Source: Halisarca cf. caerulea
Taxonomy: Eukaryota; Porifera; Demospongiae; Chondrillida; Halisarcidae
Length of the DNA: 25,000 nt
Assembly: GCA_963170055.1 (NCBI GenBank)
Contig: CAUJGJ010000179.1
Location: forward strand, 1,817,101-1,842,100
Reading direction: 5' to 3'
Shown: positions 1 to 10,450 of the stretch, in pieces
Position numbering within the stretch: position 1 is the first letter of the stretch
How the letters are laid out: the number at the start of each line of letters is the position of its first letter
Made by a program: the position numbers and the translations under genes
The notes under the pieces: model-generated
Databases searched by the model: none
Told to the model about the DNA's origin: nothing
Seen by the model: only the letters and a program-made list of their open reading frames with translations

Positions 1-274
1 TGTGGCACTTTTCCACTGTATCCATGGCAACCCCCAAATTTATAGGCTTGAAATCAGTCGGTATTTGAAAGCATACATAGCCAAACATGTAGTCATTCCT
101 CAATGTAGCATGATCAAAAGCAGATAGTTTGTTGCTTTTGTAAGCATATCGGGGGAGAGAACGTAAACTCAAAACACAACCGACAGCTACCAATCCACTG
201 GTATGCTCCAATGCATACTGAAGTTCATTCACACGAATACCAGAGTGTGCTGTTTGTATATCACGTTGCTGCTG
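1..274 (-). CDS. Exon-like open segment of an unrecognised minus-strand gene, running off the left edge
   Basis: Read on the minus strand from about 274 to 1, one frame is open for about 90 codons to the window edge. An in-frame stop lies just upstream, before the candidate acceptor CAG at 272-274, so this would be an internal exon. The peptide has ordinary composition, for example HSGIRVNELQYALEHTSG and then LRNDYMFGYVCFQIP. There is no ATG-initiated ORF of useful length, as expected of an internal exon. The overlapping plus strand shows nothing convincing. I do not recognise the family. It could be a fragment of a host gene or a transposon-derived ORF. It lies upstream of and antisense to DPH7. 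Confidence 0.4.
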
Positions 275-589
275 GTGGTTAGCACACAAACATTAGCGTA
301 CACAAGAAGCATACCATTGGATCATCAATACTAAACACACTGAATGGTTACGTGCTATTACACACCGGATACCTTCCACTCAACATCTGTTGAGTGGGTT
401 TGTGTGTAAGGTGTAAACTTATACACACACAAGTATTGCTTGACTGGGAACATTGGAATCCCCTATGTCCTCACATATTGAGATCCTAGTATCCTGTTTG
501 GCTTCACAAGCCATATCATGTTTGGTTACATGCATGTACATACATGCGTGTGTGAATGCATGTGCGTGTGCATCTATGGGTGCCATTGT

Positions 590-768
590 ATCATGTGGGA
601 GTGTAGGCGTTCTGGTATGTCAGTAATGGGATCAAACGCAAGAAGCGCACACAGATACCGTGAAAGTGTTCCCCCGGCCATCTGCTCGGACCGAAGTGGG
701 TTTCCTTTGGATAGGAGTTGTTCAGCATGCTCAATGGTTTGTGTCGTCACTTTATAGCTAATAACATT
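590..768 (-). CDS. Second exon-like minus-strand segment, probably the same unknown gene
   Basis: After a candidate acceptor (TTATTAG at about 769-775 on the minus strand) a frame stays open for about 59 codons and ends at a TAG near 590. The translation includes HAEQLLSKGNPLRSEQ and GGTLSRYLCALLAFDPIT, which reads like a helical globular protein. No canonical GT donor in the phase needed to join the segment at 1-274 was found before the stop, so the joining is unresolved. Either an exon between them is missed, or this is a degenerate copy. The family is not recognised. Confidence 0.33.
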
Positions 769-956
769 TCTTTGGGTTTTGTAAGTTCACTTTGTGCTTG
801 AAGAAGCCGCTAATGTGTGAAACATAGTATCGAAGAGATCATTAACTTTTTGCAAGAAATTTTTGCTTTATGTGTTTCGAACAGTTCAATAAACTTTGAT
901 GTGTGTTTTTGTATGGCTTTTATGGAAGTGGATGTGCTTATGTGGTCGTGTATGTG

Positions 957-981
957 GTCTCTCTCTCTCTCTGTGTGTGTG

Positions 982-1021
<40 letters not shown>
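957..1021. repeat. Compound (CT)n(GT)n microsatellite
   Basis: A short CT run passes directly into an almost pure GT run ending at TACACAAACA. The ORFs across it are repeat artefacts (poly Cys-Val or Thr-His). Confidence 0.95.
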
Positions 1022-1023
<2 letters not shown>

Positions 1024-2135
1024 ACAAACAATGTTTACATACATTCATATTTTTGTGTATAATATTTGGGAGTACATGTATAAACATGTCTGCATTGTTG
1101 TGCACTGTATGTTTGCAATGTACACACCCATGGTATGTGTGCACTCTACTTGTGTGTGTGAGAAAATGAGTGTCTGCGTATGTGCGATGTGTGTGTGTGT
1201 ACAAAGTTAATACAAACACTTGTGCAGTTATTTCAATGCCGGAATATTGTGTAGATTGTATCTGGTACATTAGGTGTGGTCCTTTCTAGTTGGTATGTTC
1301 CCTCCTTTCCCCTCCCAAAGTGCAGATGTACGTACACATGTGTACATACGTACATGTCTGCTGCAGACATTGCAGTTTGCCTTGGTATGCATATTTCTGT
1401 CTCAGATTTAATGCTGATTGGCTCTCACTTGGTAACTGTCACATACTGTCGACATTATGCGGCTGAAACGTGACTTTTGTGTGTGGTAGACATTTAGTAT
1501 TGTCTGTTTTGCTCAAAGGAAGAATGCAAACACTAGACAAGGAACACTTTCAACCAGACACTCTGTGGGGGGGGGGGGAATGCATGTTGGTGTATGCGCT
1601 GGACCTCCAGCGCATAGCCATATGTGGTGTGGATTGTACACAAGAATAGTTTAGTAGATTCTCATTCCAAGATTACAGCATCATCATGCACCCTCGATAT
1701 CATTATATTGAAAATTCTGTTCATCCCACATGTTGAAACACATGCATGGTTAAACTTTCATGAATTTCCCAATGATTCAGTATACACAATACTTTTTTGA
1801 AATCCTCTCACCTCTCCACAGATGTTATGTTACAAATGTAAGTATGTTGCTCCGTGCATTACAAAAGTAAAAAAGTGATTTTTTTTTATTTTAAGGTGCC
1901 TATTCACAAAAATTGCCTCATAAAAGTTTCAACTTTTACAGAATCTGGTCAAATTTCTTTCAATAACATGAAATGGGACATGTAAATTTTGGTTACATGA
2001 AATGGGACATGTAAATTTTGGTAACATGAAATGGGACATGTGAATTTGTTCAGTATATGTTGCTGAATTCACTGTAAAGTGCACTTCAATATATTTTCTA
2101 CTGTATCATGTTTAGTGTGCTCAAGTGAGTTGTGT
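1022..2135. other. Non-genic stretch with homopolymer G run and small repeats
   Basis: No coding exon could be supported on either strand. The stretch holds a G homopolymer of about 13 bases near 1567-1578 and a hairpin at 1593-1616 (11-bp arms TATGCGCTGGA, 2-base loop). It also holds three near-identical 29-bp tandem units at about 1966-2046, containing ACATGAAATGGGACATGTAA. A short antisense exon-like segment near 1436-1523, with an acceptor and a GTGAGA donor, was seen but is too short to trust. DPH7 exons upstream of 2482 were looked for here and not found. Confidence 0.6.
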
Positions 2136-2448
2136 GATGCTGCTGTTGCTTGACGATGGTGCTGTTGCTTGACGATGGCGCTGTTGCTTGACGACGGTAC
2201 TGTTGCTTGACAATGGTGCTGTTGCTTGACGATGGCGCTGTTGCTTGACGATGGTGCTGTTGCTTGACAATGGTGCTGTTGCTTGACGATGGTGCTGTTG
2301 CTTGACGATGGTGCTGTTGCTTGACAATGGTGCTGTTGCTTGATGATGGTACTGTTACTTGACGACGGTGCTGTTGCTTGACGATGGTGCTGTTACTTGA
2401 TGATGGTGCTGTTGCTTGATGATGGTGCTGTTGCTTGATGATGGTGCT
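2136..2448. repeat. 19-bp minisatellite (about 16 copies)
   Basis: The tandem unit is TGCTGTTGCTTGACGATGG with point variants (GACAATGG, GATGATGG, GACGACGG). It ends only about 30 bp before the first visible DPH7 exon, so it probably occupies that intron next to the acceptor. Because 19 is not a multiple of 3, the minus-strand ORF over it cycles through frames and is an artefact. Confidence 0.95.
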
Positions 2449-2481
2449 TTACAACGATGGTGTCCACTTGCGCACATGTAG

Positions 2482-3618
2482 GTGGAGATGATGCCATGTT
2501 TTGCAGATTTGATGTGCGGCAGTTGAACAATGGCCCAACAGCAACTGATAGGAGGTAGGCATGTGTGTGGTTAGCTTGTGACTTGCATGTGACTAGCATG
2601 TGACTCGCATGTGACATACATGTGATTGTCAAATTCTCTGTGAAATTTAAACTCACAAGAGGGACACTATTTGAATGTGTGTGTAGTGTATAGACTGCTA
2701 GCATGTGCTTGTACGTACCTCATATTATTCTGTTTTATATTATTAGCACCATTTTTCATTTCCTCCATCTTTTATTTCCATTATCATGCACACACTGCAC
2801 ACACACAGTTACGTTGTGTATGTAGCGCACACACACATGTATCCGTGAATGTCACGTGTGAATCTACTTCCTGTACAGGGGTGTAAGATTTACTTCCTGT
2901 GCAGGGGTGTAAGATCTACTTCCTGTGCAGGGGTGTAAGATTTACTTCCTGTGCAAGGGTGTAAGATTTACTTCCTGTGCAAGGGCATGTGTTTTTTATA
3001 CTGTAGATGCATTGTGAGCTCTGTCTCGTAAAGTGTGAGCACTACATCCGGTACAGGAAGTGTGTGCTCTACTTCCTTTACAGGAAGCATATGGTCCACA
3101 TCCGGTACAGGAAGTGTGTGCTCTACTTCCTTTACAGGAAGCATGTGGTCCACATCCGGTACAGGAAGTGTGTGCTCTACTTCCTTTACAGGAAGCATGT
3201 GGGTCCACATCTGGTACAGGAAGTGTGCTCTGTCATAGTAGCCATGGAGCATGTGACTAGTATTTTGCTCAACCTTCTCTATAGCTACAGATTGCATGTG
3301 TAATCTGCCCACTTCATCCTCTGTTTTACTCTATTTACAGGACTCACGAAATGGGCGTGTCTGCCATCCAATCACACCCACTCACTGAACACCTCTTACT
3401 GACAGGAAGGCAAGTTAATGTAATTTTATTTCATTTAAATCGAAAATCTGCTTGTGTGGCATTGAGTGTCTGGTAGACTTCTGATGTAGTGTCTGTGTAG
3501 TCTAATGACACAACTCACTGCCTTGGGTGGCAGTATGGGTTTATTTCCTTTGTTACAACCCAGCTGTAGGTCATAGGATGCACTCAAACCATTCAAGTGT
3601 GTGTATTTGTGTGTATTA

Positions 3619-3677
<59 letters not shown>

Positions 3678-5653
3678 ATGTGTGTGTATATGTGTTTATG
3701 TATGCTATATGTATATGTGTGTGCGCACACACGCACGTGCGTGTGTGCATATGTTTGTACACACACGATTATGTGTTGTGTGTCACCTGCGTCCACATGT
3801 GTACATGTTAAAGCATGACTATGCTACTAACAACCGAGTCTAAATTATTCCAGTAACTTGATAGTTGTCTGACATGTGAAGACCCTTTGAAGGTCTTTGT
3901 GCCTTTGTCCAGCTTGTAAATGTCTGCACACATTGCCCCTACAAGTACTCTCTCCCTTTGTGTTGTGTGTGTGTGTGTTTGTGTGTGTTTGTGTGGCAGT
4001 TAATTCGGAGGAGTGGCCTTCATCGCTGTTGCTTAGAAACGTCGTTACCCAGCTGTACTCCCTCTGTCATGGAGGCACAGGTGTGTGTCTGGTCCTGTGT
4101 GGCTGTGTGTGAAAGTATGCCTGTGTAAAGATCTGAAAGACTTGCAGGAATGCACTATAGGAGGGTGAAAAAAAGGCCTACATCAACTATTTGCATAATG
4201 TTACTAATTTCAATTTGTGGGATTTACAATTATAACCTTATCACATTTCACAGACGTGATGTGGAATCTTTGTAGAATAGGGTGGCATTGACTCTTTGCC
4301 TCACATCTTTATACATTCTTGTACACTGTACATCGCAGTGTGTGTACTGTGTGTCCTATACACACTGTACTGTACATCGCAGTGTGTGTACTGTGTGTCC
4401 TATACACACTGTACTGTACATCGCAGTGTGTGTACTGTGTGTCCTGTACACACTGTATACTGTACATTGCAGTGTGTGTACTGTGTGTCCTATACACACT
4501 GTATACTGTACACTGCAGTGTGTGTACTGTGTGTCCTATACACACTGTATACTGTACATTGCAGTGTGTGTACTGTGTGTCCTGTACACACTGTGCTGCA
4601 CAGGCTGCCATTCTCTCAATTTCCAACTGCTGACCATTGTCAGGTGTTGGTTGTTGTGTCCTTGAGCTGTGTGTTGTCAGAAACTTGTTATGCTGTGTGT
4701 CTCAGTGGGTTCCAAGCACTTTGTACTTTAGTATAAAGTGATAATTGATTTGTGCTTCTCCTGCAGCTATGATGAGTCACTGAGACTATGGGATGTCAGA
4801 AGCATCAAACAGCCTGTTCACAGCTTCTCAACTGGTGGGGGTGTGTGGAGGATAAAGCCCCACCCCCAAAACCCGTCCCTAGTGCTACTTGCCAACATGT
4901 ACAGCGGTTTCAAGGCTGTAACTGCAGACCCGGCGTCTGGTGAGATACACAGACATACAGTGAGATCAAGGGAGATCATGTACTGAAAAATGTGCTTCGT
5001 ACATACAGTTCGTCAAAGGGGGCATATAATCAGAACTTATTATCAGAGGTACTTGATATCAGGGTGGGTTTATGTACATGAAGTATACACAGGGAAAGAA
5101 TGAGGAGTAATTACTATCCAGGAGTGTGTGCTACACCAGGTACAGTCAAACCTCGTTAGTGAGTACACCTGGGGACCCTCCAAATTGCTACTCACTATCA
5201 GTAGTACTTGCTAACCATATAGATTAGTATTATGGGTTATAAGCTGGGGTATCATATCCTTGTATTTCCTAACCAGGTATTACTCATTAACAGTGTTCTT
5301 ACTAACGAGGTTCTACTGTACTTACTAACCAAGTTCCACTGTACTTGTGCTGGCTCTTGAAGTATCAAATCCCACACAAAATCTCTTAGAAAAAACTCCT
5401 TGAATAGTGGAAACCTCTCTATAACAGACCATTTTTATAGTTCCAGATAGATTGTCATACATGTAAAATAATCTCTGAATATTGGAAACCTCCATATAGC
5501 CAGTGTCTTCAGGTCCCACAGTGTCCTCTATAGAGAGGTTTTAATGCACCACCTCCAACGATGCTGGTGTGGGTGTGCTGTGGACAACTATGGGTTCTGT
5601 GCATACCATGTGATGCTATACAATAAAATTATGTTATGCTTATGTGTGCACAC

Positions 5654-5685
<32 letters not shown>

Positions 5686-6002
5686 GTATGTGTGTGTGTG
5701 CGTGCGTGCGTGCGTGTGTGTGTGCGTGCGTGCGTGCGTGCGTGCGTGCATGCGTGCGTACGTGTGTGTGTGTGCTGTTTTGTAGAGTAACTGCTATAGC
5801 TAATGTGTGCATGTCTGCAGGAATTGAAGAAACGAAATGGGTGCTTAACCATGGGGAAGGACCAACTCCACTCAGCTATGCATGTGACTGGCAATGCGAC
5901 CTGCCAAATGGTCCCCAAAGAAACTGCAATCTCTTCAGTACATGTACATTTTACACTAAAACACTGTGTCTCTACAAATGTAACTCACCTAAAAAGTTAT
6001 GA
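2482..6002 (+). CDS. DPH7: DPH7 (diphthine methyltransferase/methylesterase, WDR85), 3' four exons; 5' end not seen
   Basis: DPH7 is a cytosolic WD40 protein that hydrolyses the methyl ester of methylated diphthine on elongation factor 2, allowing the final amidation step of diphthamide synthesis. Four exons join in frame: 2482-2554, 3341-3409, 4767-4939 and 5821-6002 (stop TGA 6000-6002), giving the last 164 residues. The joined protein shows family landmarks in order: G-GDD at the first exon start, THEMGVSAIQSHP, TGSYDESLRLWDVRS, GGGVWRIKPHP, the MYSGFK segment, LSYACDWQ and a final blade ending LFSTCTFYTKTLCLYK. These match the human DPH7 layout as I remember it. Splice phases agree at every junction. 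The intron after 3409 has a GC donor (AG|GCAAGT). The exons for the N-terminal blades (roughly 240 residues in human) were not found upstream in the window. They may lie beyond the left edge with the minus-strand segments nested between, or the locus may be incomplete. Confidence 0.9.
2862..2985. repeat. 26-bp minisatellite carrying ACTTCCTGTGCAGG
   Basis: About five tandem units of a 26-bp repeat (ACTTCCTGTGCAGGGGTGTA followed by AGATTT). It lies in the DPH7 intron between exons 2482-2554 and 3341-3409. Each unit has a core GGAA (ETS-type) site on the minus strand. Confidence 0.93.
3035..3232. repeat. 54-bp minisatellite with paired GGAA/TTCC motifs
   Basis: About three and a half units of 54 bp. 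Each contains ATCCGGTACAGGAAGTGTGT and then CTACTTCCTTTACAGGAAGC, the latter holding an imperfect inverted repeat TTCCT...AGGAA. The length is a multiple of three, so several frames stay open and give spurious ORFs on both strands. Same DPH7 intron as the 26-bp array, about 50 bp downstream of it. Confidence 0.93.
3619..3677. repeat. (TG)n microsatellite
   Basis: A nearly pure TG run in the intron after the DPH7 exon at 3341-3409, followed by less regular TGTATATG and GTGCGCACACACGCACGTGC sequence. Confidence 0.95.
4322..4602. repeat. 44-46-bp minisatellite (about six copies)
   Basis: Tandem units contain GTACATCGCAGTGTGTGTAC and CTGTGTGTCCTATACACACT. The first copies are 44 bp and later ones carry an extra TA (CTGTATACTGTACATTGCAG). 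It lies in the DPH7 intron upstream of the exon at 4767. The several long ORFs over it on both strands are repeat artefacts. Confidence 0.93.
5141..5320. mobile_element. MITE-like element, family A (copy 1)
   Basis: A 180-bp element with terminal inverted repeats: left TACAGTCAAACCTCGTTAGT (5141-5160), right ACTAACGAGGTTCTACTGTA (5301-5320), matching at 18 of 20 positions. It has no coding capacity. A further right-end-like sequence, ACTAACCAAGTTCCACTGTA, follows at 5324-5343, suggesting a partial tandem copy. It lies in the last DPH7 intron. A diverged relative is at 19824-20010. Confidence 0.75.
5405..5546. mobile_element. MITE-like element, family B
   Basis: Inverted terminal cores AAACCTCTCTATA (5411-5423) and TATAGAGAGGTTT (5529-5541) are perfect complements. 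An internal relative, GGAAACCTCCATATAGCC, lies near 5484-5501. Non-coding, in the last DPH7 intron, about 65 bp after the right-end-like sequence that follows family A. Confidence 0.65.
5648..5777. repeat. (TG)n / (CGTG)n microsatellite
   Basis: A TG run grades into CGTG and TGCG tetranucleotides. It ends about 45 bp before the acceptor of the last DPH7 exon at 5821. An AATAAA hexamer upstream (about 5629) is intronic. Confidence 0.93.
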
Positions 6003-6077
6003 TAATGGTAATATTCTTCTGTATAATTGTGTGAGGCTGTGGCTCAGGTGTGAGGAGGCCACAGGAATGCAAAGCGT

Positions 6078-6085
6078 TATATAAA
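6078..6085 (+). promoter_or_regulatory. TATA box of the first CUB-like gene
   Basis: TATATAAA lies 81 bp upstream of the ATG at 6166 and 76 bp after the DPH7 stop. The spacing fits a TATA promoter with a 5' leader of about 50 nt. The DPH7 3' UTR and this promoter must be very close or overlap. Confidence 0.6.
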
Positions 6086-6165
6086 CAGTGAAATGAGGGG
6101 AGAGCTTAGCTAAGCAGACCTTTTTTCCCACTGCGAAACCTTACCTCTCTCTGGACTGACTGAAC

Positions 6166-7615
6166 ATGAAGCTGTGTACAATGTGGTGTGTAGCCCTTGG
6201 GCTATTGTGTGTGTTGGAGATGGGGGAAGTGGTCCTGTCCAGTGTGATAGTAGTACCCACTAGTGTCAGCAAGGACCCCAACCAGGATAGTATAATCAGT
6301 ACAGCTAGCTCACTAGACACTGTTCAGCCTACCCCAGTCGTCACTTCTAAGCCCAAGTACCCCTGCTCAACACCATGGAGTGGAAATGAGTGGTAAGTTT
6401 CTACTGTTCCCATTGTAAACTCTACACTTTGTCACTCTTGGTGACCAATCTCTCCAGCATTGTGTTGTGTGGGTGATTTACCCTATACGTAAATGCTTGT
6501 TCTATTTTACCACAACTTCTCCTTCCTCCCTCCCTTAAATTACTTATATGTTTGCTATAGGAGGTCCAACTCAATGACAGCCTACAAACTTCACCACTTC
6601 ACTGTCTATCGAAATGTCTGTGTTGACGTCAATGTGACAGTTGAGGACTGTCAGACATGGTTTTGGTTGAGCTATTTTTGGTGAGTTGTAAAGATTTCAA
6701 ACTATTACCACCACTGGGTGACAAATACAAACTGTTTATAGCAATTTTACCATATTTTACTGTATTTTACCGAATTTGCTTATAGTGAAACCAAGACAGT
6801 AGTACAGACGAAGTGCATAGTCAAAAGTGATAACAAAACTGTTGGGCATCGGTTTAAGTATGAAAGCCTTCACCCAAAGTATGGTTTCTTCAAGCCTCTC
6901 TCCAACCACGAGGAACATTACAAGAATAATATCAAAATCGTGTGGCAATTGAGCGCACCTGAAGGCAGCCTGGTGTACCTAGAGCTAACCAACCTCGACT
7001 TGCACACGGATGAGGGAGAGGCATGCAGTCGTGACAAGATTGAGATTCGCACTACCGCCTGTCACGAACCCATCATCATCTGCAACAGCAGCATCGGGGT
7101 GTACAGCCACCCCACGGCATCTCAGAATGTTCAAATCACATTCACCACAGACAGTTTCGGTCGAGCGTCCGGCTTCAAGGGAGCATACTACTACTACCCC
7201 ATAAACTCCAGCAGTGAGTACTGAGTGTGTGACACAAACATGGTGAATTTCACCAGAGATTGCCTATTGCACAAAATCTTATTCTCTTTGGCAGTAGATC
7301 CTTTTGAAGACGCACAGAGAAAACTGCGGGAGAGAAAGTTGAACGAGTCGCTGTCATCAAATTCAAGTCGATTGAGTCGACTGGGGAGTGGTTCACGTGG
7401 TCGTAGACGTCGCTTAGCAACAAGACACGTGCAATCAGGCTCCAGTGTAAAAGCACAGCCAATTAACAAGGAAGGAGAACTGCCATACAACAAAGAACAT
7501 GTTCACCTCAAGACCCAACCACTTGTGAGTGGTTTACGTCACAAATATGCTCTTTTGCATGGTGTACTTGTGAGTGGATTTCAGCATGGCCTGTCTGTCT
7601 GTGTGTGTGTGTGTG

Positions 7616-7652
<37 letters not shown>

Positions 7653-8061
7653 AGTTCTTAAGAGGGCAGGATTTAGTGTGTCTGGGGCCCACACACACAC
7701 CTGTGTACACCTATGTTTTTATCTCCTTTCATTTCCTCAATTATTCCATCTTTGTTTACATATCGCATTTGCATTTGGCATTTATTCAAAAGATTGTGTT
7801 TTATCTTCTGCTGTGTGAGAGTGCCTCCAATATATACATACACATTCTGACCTTTTGAGCAATGTGTTTGTGCAAGACAGCCATCACCTGAGGCATTGTT
7901 TTTACATGCTTCTCTGTGGTCTTCGCCTCATACAGACCAGCAGGAGGTTGACATGTATAGACAGAATCCTTCGAACGGAAAACGCAGAACAGTTCCTGAA
8001 TGATGCCCAGTGCGGAAAGCTTGCCGCCTTCTTCGAGTCAACCGGATTCTACACTCCTTGA
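6166..8061 (+). CDS. Secreted CUB-like domain protein with dibasic cleavage motif (five exons)
   Basis: Exons 6166-6392, 6561-6680, 6786-7213, 7295-7524 and 7936-8061 join in frame to 376 residues with consensus splice sites (phases 2, 2, 1, 0). Residues 1-26 look like a signal peptide (hydrophobic VALGLLCVLEMG). A Ser/Thr/Pro-rich stretch follows, then CSTPWSGNEW. About residues 165-252 are CUB-like: VWQLSAPEGSLVYLELTNLD, a CSRDKIEIR strand, then VQITFTTDSFGRASGFKGAY. N-glycosylation sequons are present (NVT, NKT, NSS). After the CUB region come a basic, Ser-rich stretch with RGRRRRL at 293-299, a furin-type consensus, and a C-terminal segment with two cysteines ending STGFYTP. No transmembrane segment follows, so it is likely secreted. 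If the intron after 7213 were retained, the protein would stop at 7224. The next gene is similar in design. No specific family was identified. Confidence 0.8.
7592..7653. repeat. (TG)n microsatellite
   Basis: Nearly pure TG run in the last intron of the first CUB-like gene, starting about 65 bp after the donor. Confidence 0.95.
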
Positions 8062-9495
8062 TCAACTCAACAACTGGCATTGGTGTAACCCAACCACCTT
8101 CCCATGCATTATCATTTTAGCATTTTAATTCAAACACTTAATTTTTATATCGGACACCGACACCTTGACTGCCATGTGCATTTGTGTACATGTACAGTGG
8201 ACAGAATCAGTTTAATATTATATTATTGTGTAGTTCTTTGGTCCTTGCTCATTTTTGATATTTGTATTGTGTTAGTTTTGTACTTTGATGTTATCTTAAT
8301 ATTATGCATCATTCGAAAACAAACTGAATGATCATGAGTTCAAGTTTGTGGAACATTGTGCGACTGAAATTGCAATCAAAGATAACAAAAATACCCAATT
8401 TGCACAGCTGTATGCAGATTGTGTATATATGTACACACCTATGTACACACACATACGCAATAGTATTCACATATACTGCGCACAGATCCAATAAAACAAT
8501 GCACCCAATTGCATCATTGCTAATTCCAATGTGTTCAATACACCAAGTTTGGGTAGAAACAGACAATGTTCAGATGAAAAACACAATATATTGATCTTAT
8601 GCAAATAGAGAGTGGGCACTGTGTAAGCTGAGAGATGATTCATACACACACACATGAACCAGTGGCGACAGGATGGCGTACGTCTACAGGATGGCGTACG
8701 TCTACATGCTACTCCGTAACATTAATTACCAGGAAGAGCATGAGTGTAGGAATTGACACAGGACAAACGACAGCTTCACACCACACACCAAACGGAAGTG
8801 GCTGCACCACATTCGACAGCATCCTCACATTGTGCTAACCTATAGGAACTGTACCCTGCGGCCAACAATAACAGAATGACTTTTTTCTATCGACACTTCC
8901 CCACTAAATACTAAGCACATCTGTTAGCAATGGTCTCATTTGTACTGAATGAATGACAATGCCACCATGCACATGCTGTCCTGTAAACACTTGTGAGCCC
9001 TTACTTACTGCACTTGTGTTAACTAATACAATGTCTTCTAAAGAAAGTAAGTGTTCCAATACCACACTGGCAGATACATAGTTGACCAGACTGCATAACC
9101 CAGCAAATACCATGCTGTTGTGTGTTTCAAATGTGATTTGAGGACAGACCAGTAGGGAAGCTTAGTGCACACACAATGCTATGAGTCCAGATGTTGCAAA
9201 CGCATAGATCCTTTCTCCCTGCCCCAAGCTGTTCCAAATGATATAAACATACCCCATCAACGCACAGACACTGATTGGGGCAGATTTGATTGAAGTTAAT
9301 TGAATAAACGAAGGAAGAAGCCATCTGGAGAAGGTCTTCTATACCTGCTCAGTTTGCTAGGGCTGCTACTCAGTAGACATAGTTATCATAGCTGCAAATA
9401 CCAGCCACTCCCCCCCCAAGGGTCAGTGGGCGTGGACTAATTCAATTGTGGGGAGATACTACATGTAGTATTAAGACCCAGACACTAGAGTACTC
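8062..9495. other. Intergenic region between the two CUB-like genes
   Basis: It holds the 3' UTR of the first gene and an 18-bp direct duplication at about 8669-8705 (AGGATGGCGTACGTCTAC twice). On the minus strand there are exon-like segments: a 9324-9262 stretch bounded by CTCCAG and GGG|GTATGT, and an open stretch near 9113-9010 ending in a strong GTAAGT donor. No product is recognisable, so no gene is called. Confidence 0.5.
8490..8495 (+). terminator. Candidate polyadenylation signal for the first CUB-like gene
   Basis: AATAAA about 430 bp after the stop codon at 8061, in A/T-rich sequence. It is the first canonical hexamer I see downstream on this strand. Not otherwise supported. Confidence 0.4.
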
Positions 9496-9504
9496 TATAA
9501 TAAA
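9496..9504 (+). promoter_or_regulatory. TATA-like element of the second CUB-like gene
   Basis: TATAATAAA, 144 bp before the ATG at 9640. The position would give a leader of about 110 nt. It is weaker than the TATATAAA of the sister gene. Confidence 0.4.
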
Positions 9505-9639
9505 GTTACAGTTGAGATTTGCTTACAGACTTCAGTAACAGAGCAAAAAGGAGCACTTCCAAGTTACCCAACCTACAGAGATCTAGTCTTAACTCTGTGA
9601 TCTGCTATAGTACAGAATCTTTGAAGGAAACTCAATAGA

Positions 9640-9869
9640 ATGGCCTTAAGGGGATTATCTTCTTGGTTTCTTCTACTCCTGACAGGGAGCACAGTTATAG
9701 CAGGTAACCCTCTGCCTGAGTCAGCTGTTGAGGTGGATCAGAACACTGACCCCACCACAGAAAGTCCCACCTCACCTGATACCAGCCTTTCTACAACAGA
9801 CAACAATACTGACTGTGATTCAATACCGCAGTGCTCGGCTCCTTGGGATGGAGAGAACTGGTGAGACTT

Positions 9870-9931
<62 letters not shown>

Positions 9932-10374
9932 GTATACACATGGTTCTGCAGCTGTTATAGCACAGATGTGTACAATTTTCCCCTGAATAAGTACTGCAAA
10001 GACAAATACACCGTGTTTACTGGTGTTGTGTAGTACAGACAATGTATCAAATGCCAGCCCCCCCCTCCACACACACTGACCATTCGCCACTCCTCTCCTC
10101 ACAGGACTGATGATACTGTTCGCATTTATGGTAAAGAGGAGGTCTGCATCAATGAAACTTACGTAGTAGTAACACAGAAGACAGAGTGCACGATAAAGTC
10201 TGATTATTTTGGCCTATCGACATCAGAGGAATGTGTGACAAGGTACGTGATCCAACTGCAGACTGTGCTTATATACCACAGTGGTACACTCATTGTATAT
10301 ACACTTGCACATACACATACACACGCACAAACACAAATGCACACAGCACACACACACATGCACGCACACATGCA

Positions 10375-10450
<76 letters not shown>

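Noticed and set aside
817..910. Plus-strand peptide HSIEEIINFLQEIFALCVSN as an exon
   Set aside because: A/T-rich, no acceptor, and it continues into the TG array. No family match.
1690..1770. Plus-strand HVETHAWLNF as the missing DPH7 HxFEAWI blade
   Set aside because: Only a few residues are similar. The downstream residues and required phase 1 donor are absent.
2393..2704. Minus-strand 103-codon ORF (LLSVAVGPLFNCRTSNLQNM)
   Set aside because: It is the antisense of a real DPH7 exon at 2482-2554, which joins in frame to the next exons and carries the GGDD motif.
4282..4736. Long ORFs on both strands over 4296-4736
   Set aside because: Repeats of the 44-46-bp unit give Cys/Tyr/Val-rich artefacts inside a DPH7 intron.
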